A stretch of DNA of 64,000 nucleotides from Pedobacter ginsengisoli (GCF_002736205.1 NZ_CP024091.1:558001-622000); one strand, 5' to 3'. Positions 24,897 through 35,078 are shown, numbered from the stretch's first letter. Numbers and translations are program-made. Notes: generated from the letters alone by a model not told the origin.

Positions 24897-26081
24897 ATGG
24901 AGACATTCCCCAAAAAATCATTGAATTTTGATGATACTGAAGTTGCTTTCCGCAACAAATCTAACTCTGAATTAAACGCCGCCTATTGGCTTTTTAAAAT
25001 AATAAGCAGTAATTTTTTAACTAAAGTTGGCCCTCCGGTTACCAATTTCTTTTTGAACATTGGCTTACCAATTAAGGGGATTATTAAAGCTACAATTTTT
25101 AAACATTTTTGTGGTGGCGAAACAATTGCCGAATGTGCAGAAACTATAACGCAGCTTTATTCAGGTAAAGTAGGTACCATTCTGGATTATTCTGTAGAGG
25201 GTGAAGATGAAGAAGCTGTTTTTGATTTTACCTGCGATGAGATTATCAGAACGATAGATCAGGCCGCTAAAGACAAACGTATTCCAATTACCGTATTTAA
25301 AGTTACAGGTATTGGCCGTTTTGCTTTACTTGAAAAGCTAGATGCAAAACAAACATTAACACCAGCTGAAGAAGCTGAATATGAAAAAGTAAAACAGCGT
25401 TGTGAAAGGATTTGCAGAACCGCTTTTGATAAAAAGGTGCCTGTAATGATTGATGCCGAAGAAACCTGGATCCAGAAAACAATTGATGAGCTTGCCGTAG
25501 AGATGATGCGTTTGTTTAATAAAGAAACCATTATTGTTTACAACACTTATCAGATGTACCGTCATGATAAACTTGCCGATTTAAAAGCAGACCACCTTAT
25601 TGCGAAGGCTGCCGGCTATATTTTAGGGGTTAAAATGGTGAGAGGTGCTTACATGGAAAAGGAGCGCAAAAGAGCTGAAGAAATGGGCTACCCTTCACCT
25701 ATACAGCCAACCAAAGAGGCCTCTGATATTGATTATAATGAATCGTTAAGATATTGCATAGCGCATATTGATGAGATTGCATTTGTTTGCGGCACTCATA
25801 ATGAAGAAAGCAGCAGGTTATTAGCTGAATTGCTTGACCAAAATAAGATCGCTCATAATCATCCCCATGTTTATTTCGCTCAATTATTAGGAATGAGTGA
25901 TAATTTAAGCTTTAACTTATCGGACGCCGGTTATAACGTAGCGAAATACGTGCCTTACGGGCCAGTTAAAGCAGTAATGCCGTATCTTTTCAGAAGAGCT
26001 CAGGAAAATACATCTATAGCCGGGCAAACGAGCCGTGAGCTTGGATTAATTATCAAAGAAAAGAAAAGAAGAAGATTGTAA
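24897..26081 (+). CDS. Proline dehydrogenase
   Basis: 394 residues of the monofunctional PutA-like fold. Recognisable parts are FKHFCGGETIAECAETI near the N terminus, IPITVFKVTGIGRFALLEKL, VPVMIDAEETW, VKMVRGAYMEKER and CGTHNEESS. The C-terminal YVPYGPVKAVMPYLFRRAQEN is the conserved proline-binding YLxRRxxE segment. It oxidises proline to pyrroline-5-carboxylate with FAD and passes electrons to the quinone pool. It has its own promoter and a strong terminator, so it is monocistronic. Confidence 0.93.
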   Translation: METFPKKSLNFDDTEVAFRNKSNSELNAAYWLFKIISSNFLTKVGPPVTNFFLNIGLPIKGIIKATIFKHFCGGETIAECAETITQLYSGKVGTILDYSVEGEDEEAVFDFTCDEIIRTIDQAAKDKRIPITVFKVTGIGRFALLEKLDAKQTLTPAEEAEYEKVKQRCERICRTAFDKKVPVMIDAEETWIQKTIDELAVEMMRLFNKETIIVYNTYQMYRHDKLADLKADHLIAKAAGYILGVKMVRGAYMEKERKRAEEMGYPSPIQPTKEASDIDYNESLRYCIAHIDEIAFVCGTHNEESSRLLAELLDQNKIAHNHPHVYFAQLLGMSDNLSFNLSDAGYNVAKYVPYGPVKAVMPYLFRRAQENTSIAGQTSRELGLIIKEKKRRRL

Positions 26082-26100
26082 TATCAGAAATACTGTTTGA

Positions 26101-26136
26101 AAAAGGTAATATGCCCCAGGCATATTACCTTTTTTT
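26101..26136. terminator. Bidirectional terminator between proline dehydrogenase and the Mpo1-like gene
   Basis: GGTAATATGCC (26105-26115) and GGCATATTACC (26119-26129) form an 11-bp perfect stem with a 3-nt loop, with T8 after it and A4 before it. It serves both converging genes. Confidence 0.88.
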
Positions 26137-26455
26137 ATTTCTTTACTTTAAAGGGTTGACTTCCTGTTAACAATTCCCAGAATAAAATGAAGTCGCAAGC
26201 CAGGCTATATGCAGGATATTGAAAAGTTGCGGGTTTATTTTTTTCAAAAAAGAAATGCCCTACCCAGGCAAAGCCATATCCAACAATTGGTATACCGATT
26301 ATAAAGCGTAAGTCGTGAAACAATACCGCTGTAAATAACAGTAATACGGCAAGCAGACTCCCAATAAAATGCAATATTCTACTAGTAAGATTACTATGTT
26401 CGCTTAGGTAGAAAGGATAAAATTCCTTAAGAGATTTAAATCTTTTTTCAGTCAT
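26135..26455 (-). CDS. DUF962 / Mpo1-like membrane protein
   Basis: 106 residues. FYPFYLSEHSNLTSRILHFIGS is the DUF962 (YGL010w/Mpo1) opening with its conserved histidines. Two hydrophobic segments follow (LAVLLLFTAVLF and a later one), with GYGFAWVGHFFFEKNKPATF carrying the second His motif. Fungal Mpo1 is an iron-dependent dioxygenase of 2-hydroxy fatty acids; whether this bacterial member does the same is unproven. It lies in the inner membrane and follows the HAD gene at a short gap on the same strand. Confidence 0.85.
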   Translation of the reverse strand: MTEKRFKSLKEFYPFYLSEHSNLTSRILHFIGSLLAVLLLFTAVLFHDLRFIIGIPIVGYGFAWVGHFFFEKNKPATFQYPAYSLACDFILFWELLTGSQPFKVKK

Positions 26456-26468
26456 GCTGCAAATTTAA

Positions 26469-27134
26469 CTATAAGATGTGATGATCAATTAAAAACTGTT
26501 CCAGATCTTTAGGATGCTTATCCATTAAAAGTGTGTTAAGCCCCGCCTGCTTTGCTCCAACAAGATGTTGCGGGCTATCATCAATAAATAAAGTTTCTTC
26601 AGGAATGAGGTTGTTTTCTTTAATGACCTGTTCAAATATTTCGACGTTAGGTTTACGAAGGAACATCTGTTGAGAGTAGTAAGCTTTTTCAAAAAGGTGG
26701 TTATTATCGTTAACATTATATTCGCGTTGCAGATAATCAACAATCCAGTTATAGTGAATTTCGTTATTGTTGCTAAGTAAAAAGGTGCGGTACTTTTCTT
26801 TTACTTTAAGTAGAGTCTCATGTACTGCCGGAGAGGGAACACCGACTAATAAACTGTTCCATGCGCTGTCAATTTGCTCATCGCTTAAGTCCATATTGTT
26901 TGCTGCCTCACGTATTTTGCTACGAAATTGAGCGGGAGAGATAGAACCGGTCTCGAAATCATTAAAAATTTCATTATGACTTTTATGGGCAAAGAACTGC
27001 TGAACGTTGGCTATACCTAATTGTAAAAGAGCATTTTGGGTTCTTACAAAGTCTATTTCGAATATAACGTTGCCATAATCGAAAATAATATTTTTTATTT
27101 TTTGTGCTAAAACTGTTTCCATAATTGGATACAA
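26469..27134 (-). CDS. HAD-family hydrolase, YihX-like
   Basis: 221 residues (a second Met at residue 5 is an alternative start). KNIIFDYGNVIFEIDF is motif I in the form seen in YihX-like phosphatases (FDLGNV). TFLLSNNNEIHY is motif II, and KPNVEIFEQV with EETLFIDDSPQHLVGAKQAG forms motifs III and IV. The cap is the small alpha-helical type of subclass IA. E. coli YihX removes phosphate from alpha-glucose-1-phosphate; substrate here is only inferred. It is cytoplasmic and in a short operon with DUF962. Confidence 0.85.
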   Translation of the reverse strand: MYPIMETVLAQKIKNIIFDYGNVIFEIDFVRTQNALLQLGIANVQQFFAHKSHNEIFNDFETGSISPAQFRSKIREAANNMDLSDEQIDSAWNSLLVGVPSPAVHETLLKVKEKYRTFLLSNNNEIHYNWIVDYLQREYNVNDNNHLFEKAYYSQQMFLRKPNVEIFEQVIKENNLIPEETLFIDDSPQHLVGAKQAGLNTLLMDKHPKDLEQFLIDHHIL

Positions 27135-27174
27135 ATATGTAACATTGCACTCGCAAAATCTAATAAGATTTTCA

Positions 27175-27248
27175 GGGCCTATAGCTCAGTTGGTTAGAGT
27201 AGAAGACTCATAATCTTTTGGTCGCTGGTTCGAGCCCAGCTGGGCCCA
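27175..27248 (+). tRNA. tRNA with CAU anticodon (elongator Met or lysidine-type Ile2)
   Basis: A 74-nt cloverleaf: acceptor GGGCCTA/TGGGCCC, D arm GCTC/GAGT, anticodon arm GAAGA-CTCATAA-TCTTT with CAU at 27209-27211, variable TGGTC, and T arm GCTGG-TTCGAGC-CCAGC. CCA is not encoded. The variable loop and T arm closely resemble E. coli ileX (CAU read as LAU after lysidine modification), so tRNA-Ile2 is as likely as elongator Met. A copy of its 3' half at 52490 marks the island's far end. Confidence 0.93.
27203..27244 (+). repeat. Left direct repeat of the island (attL-like) within the tRNA
   Basis: These 42 bases, from the anticodon stem into the acceptor stem, recur at 52490-52531 with a single C/T difference (37 bases identical, then the mismatch, then TGGG). 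The tRNA stays intact here. Confidence 0.85.
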
Positions 27249-27260
27249 CAAAATTAAAAA

Positions 27261-27292
27261 GCCGCTTTTCGATAAGGAAAGCGGCTTTTTTT
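27261..27292 (+). terminator. tRNA terminator
   Basis: GCCGCTTT (27261-27268) pairs with AAAGCGGC (27278-27285) and is followed by T7. It lies 12 bases after the tRNA. Confidence 0.85.
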
Positions 27293-27438
27293 GTTTCTAA
27301 ACGTAGATTTTTTTATCTGTGTCAATAACATGTGATTTTTCCAATATCTTTAACCACTTCAGTTTGGCAATCAAAATCAAGACAAAGCACAAAACGGGCA
27401 GGCCTTTCAAATATAATAAAGAGTTCAATTCCTGTATT

Positions 27439-28470
27439 TTAATTTTTGTTCAGTTTAATGAGCCACTGTCTTATATAAATTCCGGCAGGTGTAAGCATTG
27501 TGGACGGCCATTGTCCGGATGCCGAAGCACCGGGTAATAGCAATGCCGTGGTTTCTTTTTTATCAGTTAGGTTCCAATTGGCAGAACTTAGTTTATGCTT
27601 TTCCATCCAATTCATCCATCCGTCACTTTTTTGCACATCGAACACCCCATTTCCATTTGCCTCTCCAACGCCCCATTCAGTAACCATAATCGGTAGCCCT
27701 CTTGCAATAGCATGATCTGCCTTGTTCATCAGCTTTTCCTGGTGATTAGGATCAGATGCATAGAAATGAAAGGAATACGCAATGTTTTTAAAACCCTTAA
27801 TGGGATCTTTCGCTGCTATATCAATATCCTGATCCCAATTAGGGCTACCAACCACAATAATATTTTCCTTGTCATTTTTGCGAATTTCGGTTATAACTTC
27901 CATTGCATAATCCTTTACCACTTTCCATTCTACACGCTCGGGTTCATTCCATATTTCATAAATAATATTAGGAACACCTGAATATTTTGCTGATATCTTT
28001 TTAAAAAAGGTTTTTGCTTCCTTTATGTTCAGATTAGCATGATGATCGTGCCAATCTATTAAAACATATATACCTTCCTTTATCGCCGCATCAATAACTG
28101 TTGTAATGAGCCTTTCCTGTCCAATAGGATCTTTCAAATACCCACCGTCAGGTTCAACAGCCATAGCGACACGCAATAGATTGATCTTGAAATCTGTTTT
28201 TAGCCAGCTTACAACTTCGTGATTATAATATTTCCTTCCTCCCCATGCGCTCCACGATAAACTTATCCCTCTTAATTGCGGTGGTTTGTTGTGGCTATCT
28301 AAAATTTTACCACTTTGAACTTTTAAAGCCCCATGTACACTAACTGGATTAGCGTCCTGTGCTTTGCAAAATGTGATTGACCATAAAAAGAGAATAATTA
28401 CTCCTATAGATTGGAGTGTGCAAGGCTTACCAGCTACCATAGAAACTATAATGAAATGGCAAGTTAGCAA
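27439..28470 (-). CDS. Secreted GH5 endo-beta-glucanase (cellulase-type)
   Basis: 343 residues. A signal-type segment (SIGVIILFLWSITFCKAQ) follows a long N-terminal start; Met11 (28440) is an equally likely start. GALKVQSGKILDSHNKPPQLRGISLSW and LRVAMAV are typical of bacterial GH5_2 cellulases. The acid/base is Glu176 in IIYEIWNEPERV and the nucleophile Glu265 in IMVTEWGVGE. It hydrolyses beta-1,4-glucan internally, and the cell location is periplasm or exterior. It is the only minus-strand gene in the island and faces the tRNA. It would shorten the backbone of the island's target glycan. Confidence 0.88.
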   Translation of the reverse strand: MLTCHFIIVSMVAGKPCTLQSIGVIILFLWSITFCKAQDANPVSVHGALKVQSGKILDSHNKPPQLRGISLSWSAWGGRKYYNHEVVSWLKTDFKINLLRVAMAVEPDGGYLKDPIGQERLITTVIDAAIKEGIYVLIDWHDHHANLNIKEAKTFFKKISAKYSGVPNIIYEIWNEPERVEWKVVKDYAMEVITEIRKNDKENIIVVGSPNWDQDIDIAAKDPIKGFKNIAYSFHFYASDPNHQEKLMNKADHAIARGLPIMVTEWGVGEANGNGVFDVQKSDGWMNWMEKHKLSSANWNLTDKKETTALLLPGASASGQWPSTMLTPAGIYIRQWLIKLNKN

Positions 28471-29067
28471 TTTATCAGGTATGATTTGATAAAAAACTGC
28501 CCCCGTTGACGATCTTAGTACATTGTCTGTCGCACTGTCCTATAAGTATCAATCTCGAATGTTGTAAAGTAACCTCATTAGGTCGCTTGAAATCTTGTTA
28601 TAGCAGTCCGGAATTTATTCACCTGGAAAAATATCACAATTTGTCTGGCTAAAACAAAGGAGAATGCTCAGGTTATATAAATGCAGCTCAATTTAATGCT
28701 CTATCGATTTACCAGCGTAACAGACGAATAATTACGTGCCTGAGACGCATATTTCATGTTAACATTAGTCCTATTCTCTTTATCATTTGAGGCATTCCCG
28801 GGTTTGCTCGGAGGCTATATTTGACCTTCATCTAACCAATAAATAACCGATCAAATCAAGGGAGGATTTGATAAAAACGAACTTTTCGCAAATGTTGACA
28901 ACAGTTTTATTTACAAATCAGCTTTATGTCTTTCTAATTCAAGCAATCTTTTCAGGGAGCCACCGAAGGCTTGCATCTGAGGGATGTAAGGAATCCGTCT
29001 GCTGAATAAAAAGCCAACCTAGGTTGGCATTAACCGCAATAACCAATATAAACCAAAATAATCAAAT
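28471..29067. other. 600-bp regulatory gap between the GH5 gene and susC
   Basis: No ORF of note lies between the divergent GH5 and SusC genes. The last 200 bases must hold the promoter and 5' leader of the susC operon; a clean TAnnTTTG is not evident there, in keeping with control by the hybrid sensor at 42029. Its DNA-binding site cannot be named from one sequence. Confidence 0.45.
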
Positions 29068-32000
29068 ATGAACCAAACAATTTCTATCAGGAAATTACCA
29101 ATTTTTTTATGGTTGGTAACTTCAATGGTGCTCCTGCACTTAAAAGGATATACTCAGGAGAGGAAAATTACAGGAAAGATCGTCGCGATGGAGGATTCCG
29201 GCCCATTGCCAGGGGCTACCGTACAGGTGAAATCAAAAAGAACATTCGTATCTGCGAATGAAAAAGGGCAGTTTTCCATAGGAGCCAATACAGGTGATAT
29301 TCTGATTTTTAAGATGATCGGCTTCCAACAGCAAGAGATCATGGTAGGTGATGGCAGTATCATCAATGTGAGTTTGAAGATGGAACATACAAAACTGGAC
29401 GAAGTTGTTGTCGTTGGTTACGGGGAGAAGAAAAGAGGGGATCTTACCGGATCCATATCTTCTGTTTCCGGAGCTGATATTGTTAGGACACAGCCCACAA
29501 CTATCGATCAGGCCTTGCAGGGGAAAGTACCCGGTGTTGTTGTACAGCAGATTTCCGGACAGCCTGGTGGTGGCGTTTCTGTACAAATTCGCGGGCTGTC
29601 AGGTTTTAGCAATAACCCTCCACTATATGTAATTGATGGTGTACAGATATTGCCTTCAACTGGTGATAAAGGTACCAATCCCTTATCCAGTATCAACCCC
29701 TCAGAAGTAGCATCCATCGATATCCTAAAAGATGCCTCGGCTACTGCTATTTATGGAGCACAGGCAACCAATGGTGTAGTTATTATTACCACAAAAAGAG
29801 GAAACTCGGGCCCTCCGCAAATTAGTTACGATGGATATGCCGGCGGCCAGGCACTGCCTAAGTATTATGATGTAATGAATTTGAGGGAATACGCAACATT
29901 TATGAATGAAAAGGGAGCCATTATAGGGTATGATTTAAGGCCTCACTTTGCAAATCCACAATATTTGGGTGAAGGAACGAATTGGCAGGAGGCTTTGTTC
30001 AGAACTGCACTTATGCAAAATCATAACTTATCTCTTAGCGGTGGTGATGCCAGAACTAAATACTATTTGTCTGGCACTTACTTTAGTCAGGACGGGATTG
30101 CTCTGGGTTCAGATTTTAAAAGAATTTCTACAAGGTTAAACCTGGATAGCAAAGCAACTGATTGGTTAAAAACCGGTATAAGTTTGCAATTGGCAAATGT
30201 GAAGGAAAACGTAACTACTTCTCAAACCGGTGTAATAAGACAGGCATTAAATCAAACACCTGATGTCAACGTCATAAATCCAGATGGCACTTGGGGAGGG
30301 AATGACCCCAATATTTATGGTGCTACCGGTGCCAATCCATTTGCCTTAGCGAGCATTGTAAAGGACCTTAAGAACAGATACGAGCTATTTGGGAATGCTT
30401 ATGCCGAAATTCAGTTTGCAAAGGGGCTTAGCTTGCGTAATGAGGTAGCAGGAAATTTTTCAACTGCTTCAGAAGACCAGTTCGACCCTATATATACCAT
30501 GGGATCCTATTCTAAGCTTGCCAACTCTGCCAATTATTCCAGCGGAAAAAATAGCTTTTATTCCCTTACCAACTATTTAACCTATTGGCGCTCATTCGGT
30601 AAATATAACTTAAATGCAATGATCGGGCATGAGTCTAAAGTGTGGGAAAACGAAAACGTATCGGCAGGCAGACAAAATTTCCCTAGTAATAACGTGCAGG
30701 CAATAAGTGGAGGAGATGCTACCACAGCAACTAACTCCGGTACAAAGGGACAAACTGCAGGCGAGTCTTATTTTGGCCGTATCGATTTTAAATATGAGGA
30801 CAAATATAATTTAACCCTTAATATACGTAACGACGGTTCGTCTAAATTTGCGCCTGAGAACCGCTGGGTAACCACTTATTCAGGAGCATTTGGCTGGAGA
30901 TTGAATCAGGAAAGCTTCCTGAAGGAGGTCAAAGCAATTAATGACTTGAAACTTAGGATTGGATATGGTTTACAAAATAACCAAAACATCCGCGATTATG
31001 CCTACGGCTCAACTTTAACCACAGTTGCAACATCACTATCAGGTACTTCACAGCTCATATCAGCTAATGGTAATCCAAATGTAAAATGGGAAACCACAAA
31101 AAGTTATAATACAGGTTTAGATGCAAGTATTTTGGATAGAAGGATTCAATTTTCTGTGGATGCTTACTACAAGAAAACAGAGAACTTGTTATTAAGTCTA
31201 ACACTGCCATTATATTCAGGAATGGTTGATGCCACAGGTTATGCGCCGGGGTCTATCCAGTCTCCTTATATTAATATTGGTTCGGTGAGCAATAAGGGAA
31301 TAGAATTTTCATTAACAACCCAAAATCTGAGAGGTAAAAACTTTAATTGGACAAGTAACCTTACCTTATCCCATAACAGGAATGAAGTGTTGGCCCTAAA
31401 TACTGATGCTGCCGCATTGTATGGTTACGCCGGTAGCACGGTAATTACCAAATCAATTGTTGGCAGATCTATAGGTGAATATTATGGATACGAAACTCTG
31501 GGCACTTATAAAAATGCCGAAGATTTTGCAAAATACCCGGCAATACCTCAAAAAGGCGGACTTCCTATACCAATTACCAATGGTTCAGGCGGGGTTTGGG
31601 TAGGTGATGTTATTTTTAAAGATCAGAATGGCGATGGAATCATAGATGAAAGTGACCAGGTCTTTTTAGGCTCACCAAATCCAAAGATCCAATTTGGGAT
31701 AAATAATAGCTTTAATTACAAAAACTTTGATTTGAATATTTTCATGTCTGGTAACTATGGCAATAAGCTTTTTAACCAGGTAAGGGTAGATGCCGAAAAT
31801 CCAAACCAGAATTTTGGATATTTTAGGAATGTAATTAATTATGCCCGAATCGGTTTGATTGATCCTGCCGGTTTAGCTTCCGATATTAATAATGTATACA
31901 TTACCAATCCGGAAACCACAATTACCAGAATCAGCCAGAGCAGTGGTAATGGAAACGAGCGTTTTTCAAGTAAATATATCGAAAACGGCTCTTTTTTAAG

Positions 32001-32235
32001 ATGTAAAAGCATTACTCTGGGTTATAGTTTTGCGGAAAATTTCTTATCTAAAATTCATTTAAAATCATTGCGCCTATATGGTCAGGTAACCAATGTGTTT
32101 ACCATTACAAAATATAAAGGATATGACCCTGAAATTGGTTCATGGAATCCTTTGGCAGCAGGTGTGGATAATGGATACTATGCACAGCCACGTGTGTTTA
32201 CAATTGGGGCAAACATCTCTATTTTAAATAAATAA
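29068..32235 (+). CDS. SusC-like TonB-dependent outer-membrane receptor
   Basis: 1055 residues. Signal peptide to about residue 29; a carboxypeptidase-like (DUF4480-type) domain follows (KITGKIVAMEDSGPLPGATV). The plug domain starts at VVVVGYGEKKRGDLTGSI and contains ATAIYGAQATNGVVIITTKRG. The rest is a 22-strand barrel ending in a short aromatic-poor tail, GANISILNK. It imports oligosaccharides across the outer membrane using TonB energy, capped by the SusD protein 10 nt downstream. It is the first gene of the main operon and the best marker of the PUL. Confidence 0.96.
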   Translation: MNQTISIRKLPIFLWLVTSMVLLHLKGYTQERKITGKIVAMEDSGPLPGATVQVKSKRTFVSANEKGQFSIGANTGDILIFKMIGFQQQEIMVGDGSIINVSLKMEHTKLDEVVVVGYGEKKRGDLTGSISSVSGADIVRTQPTTIDQALQGKVPGVVVQQISGQPGGGVSVQIRGLSGFSNNPPLYVIDGVQILPSTGDKGTNPLSSINPSEVASIDILKDASATAIYGAQATNGVVIITTKRGNSGPPQISYDGYAGGQALPKYYDVMNLREYATFMNEKGAIIGYDLRPHFANPQYLGEGTNWQEALFRTALMQNHNLSLSGGDARTKYYLSGTYFSQDGIALGSDFKRISTRLNLDSKATDWLKTGISLQLANVKENVTTSQTGVIRQALNQTPDVNVINPDGTWGGNDPNIYGATGANPFALASIVKDLKNRYELFGNAYAEIQFAKGLSLRNEVAGNFSTASEDQFDPIYTMGSYSKLANSANYSSGKNSFYSLTNYLTYWRSFGKYNLNAMIGHESKVWENENVSAGRQNFPSNNVQAISGGDATTATNSGTKGQTAGESYFGRIDFKYEDKYNLTLNIRNDGSSKFAPENRWVTTYSGAFGWRLNQESFLKEVKAINDLKLRIGYGLQNNQNIRDYAYGSTLTTVATSLSGTSQLISANGNPNVKWETTKSYNTGLDASILDRRIQFSVDAYYKKTENLLLSLTLPLYSGMVDATGYAPGSIQSPYINIGSVSNKGIEFSLTTQNLRGKNFNWTSNLTLSHNRNEVLALNTDAAALYGYAGSTVITKSIVGRSIGEYYGYETLGTYKNAEDFAKYPAIPQKGGLPIPITNGSGGVWVGDVIFKDQNGDGIIDESDQVFLGSPNPKIQFGINNSFNYKNFDLNIFMSGNYGNKLFNQVRVDAENPNQNFGYFRNVINYARIGLIDPAGLASDINNVYITNPETTITRISQSSGNGNERFSSKYIENGSFLRCKSITLGYSFAENFLSKIHLKSLRLYGQVTNVFTITKYKGYDPEIGSWNPLAAGVDNGYYAQPRVFTIGANISILNK

Positions 32236-32245
32236 GACTAAAATT

Positions 32246-33823
32246 ATGAAACATATTAAACTATACATATTTATCTTTTTTGCTGCTGTTATAACAAGCA
32301 GCTGTAAAAAATCCTTTCTGGAGAGGCCACCTTTGTCGCAAATTACAACAGATAATTTTTACAAGAGTACTTCTGATCTAAGACTTGCTACCGCGGCGTT
32401 GTACGCCCAGCCATGGAACGATTGGAATAGCTTTCCTTTGCTTGCCTTTGGAGATATTTTGAGTGGCAATATGTTGCAGCCTTACAATGCCGATTTGGCA
32501 CAGTTAACTGCATTTTCGATAACCAGCGATAACGGACAGCTAACTACTTCATGGCGTTGTTTTTACAAAATTGTAGGTCATTGCAACACTAACATAAAAG
32601 CGATTAATACAAAACTACCTGACAGTGTGCCATTACAGAGTAAAAACGGTGCCCTTGGGGAACTAAAGTTTTTACGCGCCACTGCATATTTTCATTTGGC
32701 CCAGCTATGGGGTGCTGTACCTATTATAGAAGATAATGATGAGCTGATCAAAAATCCGCAGTTACCACGTCACCTGCTTAGCGATGTTTACAAATTTATC
32801 GTTAACGATTTGAGATTTGCCGCAGCATCTTTACCCATTCGTGACCAGCCCGGACGTGTTACCACCTGGTCTGCACAAGGCATGCTGGCTAAGGTATACC
32901 TTACCAAAGCAGGCGTTGGCGGAAGCAGGAACCAGGCAGATCTGGACAGTGCTGCTTTTTTTGCAAAAAATGTGATCAATGCAAGTGGCTTATCGCTATT
33001 GCCAAGCTATTATAATTTGTTCAGAACGCAATTTAATGATAATTCCGAATCGCTTTTTGCTTTTCAGTGGGCTCCTGGCGTAGGTTATGGCAATGGCAAC
33101 GCCATTCAAACACAATTTGCGCCGAGCGGAGCTGTGGTTCCCCCTGGTGGTGGTTGGGGCGGTGCAATCGGACCAACCTTTGATCTGGATAGCCTTTATA
33201 CGCCGCAGGATTCTATACGACGTAAAGCTACTTTCATGCTTACAGGCGATCACTACCCAGAATTAAATGCTGCAGGTGGTGGTTATACGGCAACAAACTG
33301 CAGTGTTAAAAAGCATATTGTGGGTACTGCCCTTGATAACAATTCGCCAACGATGGACATTTGGTCCTCTCCGCAGCATAATACGGTATTGCGTTTGGCG
33401 GATGTTTATTTAGTATACGTTGAGGCTTTATTAGGAACTGGTAATTCGACTTCAGATGCAGAAGCATTAAGAGTCTTTAATTTGGTCAGAGAAAGAGCGG
33501 GTGTTGATAAGGTCACAACCATTACAACAGCGTCTCTCAGAAACGAAAGGAGAATTGAATTGGCATTTGAGGGACAGTACTGGTTTGATCTGGTTCGCTT
33601 GTCTTATTATAATCCTCAGGGAGCTATTACTTTGTTAAACAATCAAATTCTACATCAGACAAGGATACAATTTACTTATGATCCCTCTACAGGTGTAAAA
33701 ACAAAAAACACCAGCGATATGATTATTTCACCGCCAACCATTGCTACGTTTACCCTGCCAATACCAGCAACCGAGATTACGGCTGATCCGAAATTACTGG
33801 CACCTCCTGTAGCATATTACTAA
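32246..33823 (+). CDS. SusD-like surface glycan-binding lipoprotein
   Basis: 525 residues of the RagB/SusD family. The lipobox VITSSCKK puts the lipidated Cys at residue 20. SFLERPPLSQITTDNFYKS is the typical N-terminal SusD motif, and the C-terminal DLVRLSYYNP with IPATEITADPKL is the standard ending. TPR-like helices around residues 120-220 (FLRATAYFHLAQLWGAVP) form the scaffold contacting SusC. It sits on the cell surface as the lid of the transporter and binds the glycan. The gene lies 10 nt after susC. Confidence 0.95.
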   Translation: MKHIKLYIFIFFAAVITSSCKKSFLERPPLSQITTDNFYKSTSDLRLATAALYAQPWNDWNSFPLLAFGDILSGNMLQPYNADLAQLTAFSITSDNGQLTTSWRCFYKIVGHCNTNIKAINTKLPDSVPLQSKNGALGELKFLRATAYFHLAQLWGAVPIIEDNDELIKNPQLPRHLLSDVYKFIVNDLRFAAASLPIRDQPGRVTTWSAQGMLAKVYLTKAGVGGSRNQADLDSAAFFAKNVINASGLSLLPSYYNLFRTQFNDNSESLFAFQWAPGVGYGNGNAIQTQFAPSGAVVPPGGGWGGAIGPTFDLDSLYTPQDSIRRKATFMLTGDHYPELNAAGGGYTATNCSVKKHIVGTALDNNSPTMDIWSSPQHNTVLRLADVYLVYVEALLGTGNSTSDAEALRVFNLVRERAGVDKVTTITTASLRNERRIELAFEGQYWFDLVRLSYYNPQGAITLLNNQILHQTRIQFTYDPSTGVKTKNTSDMIISPPTIATFTLPIPATEITADPKLLAPPVAYY

Positions 33824-33852
33824 CCTGAATGATTTATTATTAAATATAAAAT

Positions 33853-35067
33853 ATGAAAAAGCTACTAAACAAAGCTAATAGCCATTTATTACTTGTTTTA
33901 CTCGCAACACTGTTCTTTATTCAACAGGGGTGTAAAAAAGAGCAATCACCATCAACTTCCAAAGGTCTTCCGGTGATTAACAGTATACGTAATTATGTGG
34001 CGAGTCCGGGAGACTCAGTTTTAACCAGTGTAGGTACCGGAAAATGGATTGTTATTTCGGGCAGTAATTTAAGAGGTGCGCTTCAAATTTATTTTAATGG
34101 TGTGAAAGGTTCCTTCAATGACGCATGGTTTTCAGATACAAGTGCTATTGTATTGATACCTGAGGTGATTGCCTTTCCTTTGGTAGAGGAGTCTCAACTT
34201 AATACTATACGTTATGTAACCAATCATGGAGAAACCACCTTCTCGTTTCCCATTGTAGCGCCTGCTCCAACAATTTCTGGGATATCAAATGAAAGTGCCA
34301 ATCCGGGCGACTCTGTTAAAATAAATGGATTTAATTTCTTTTTTATTGAGCGCATCAGTTATGCAGGAGTTGAAGTTACCGACTTTAAGGCTTCCAGTGA
34401 TGGCACCTCTATCAGTATGGCCGTCCCGGCAACTGTGTCAACTAGCGGTCCGGTTCTTGTCCGTACCAAGTCAGGTGCTGATACTACCTTTTATCATGTA
34501 CACGATTATGTTACCGGGGTTCTGAATAATTATGATGCCGTAAATAATTTTTCATGGGGTTCTGATGTTTCAAACAGCTCAGTGGATTTTCCGGGGAACA
34601 ATGGGAATTATGGCATAATGAAAGCCTCAAACGTACCAGCCGGAAATGGAGAATGGTGGGGAGGTGGACGATCAATTAACACTAATGATGCGCAATGGGT
34701 AGCGGTAAGCCATTTACAGGATACCTTGAGTACTTATGCGCTAAAGTTCGAAGTTGCGGTGAAGAAACCTTGGCTAAATGGAACAATCCAGATTGTAAGA
34801 GATCAAAACTGGGACTATATGGCCCTTTACCGCCCATGGAGAAACGCCAATGGCTCCGCCACTGCTTTTAAAACGGATGGCTGGCAAACAGTAACCATTC
34901 CATTAACAAACTTTTTAAAAGCGAGCCTACCTGCATCAACTTTAACAGAACTACTTGGTCAGGAAGGGAAAGGTGCGATTAAATTTATGTTCGTAAACGA
35001 CGGCTCTGACGTAGTGAGTAATTTTGAAGCTGCTGTTGACAATATCAGGATCGTAAAAATAAGATAA
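33853..35067 (+). CDS. Surface glycan-binding lipoprotein with IPT/TIG domains (SGBP-B like)
   Basis: 404 residues. Lipobox FFIQQGCKK (Cys27). Two Ig-like IPT/TIG domains follow (about 38-130, INSIRNYVASPGDSV, and 132-215, PTISGISNESANPGDSVKING). A C-terminal beta-sandwich of about 180 residues (NNYDAVNNFSWGSD through NIRIVKIR) has exposed Trp-rich stretches, GNGEWWGGG and PWRNANG. This layout matches the SGBP-B proteins of xyloglucan and related PULs. It holds polysaccharide at the surface for SusCD. A G+C-rich hairpin at 35079 follows and may tune downstream expression. Confidence 0.85.
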   Translation: MKKLLNKANSHLLLVLLATLFFIQQGCKKEQSPSTSKGLPVINSIRNYVASPGDSVLTSVGTGKWIVISGSNLRGALQIYFNGVKGSFNDAWFSDTSAIVLIPEVIAFPLVEESQLNTIRYVTNHGETTFSFPIVAPAPTISGISNESANPGDSVKINGFNFFFIERISYAGVEVTDFKASSDGTSISMAVPATVSTSGPVLVRTKSGADTTFYHVHDYVTGVLNNYDAVNNFSWGSDVSNSSVDFPGNNGNYGIMKASNVPAGNGEWWGGGRSINTNDAQWVAVSHLQDTLSTYALKFEVAVKKPWLNGTIQIVRDQNWDYMALYRPWRNANGSATAFKTDGWQTVTIPLTNFLKASLPASTLTELLGQEGKGAIKFMFVNDGSDVVSNFEAAVDNIRIVKIR

Positions 35068-35078
35068 ACTAAATTTTA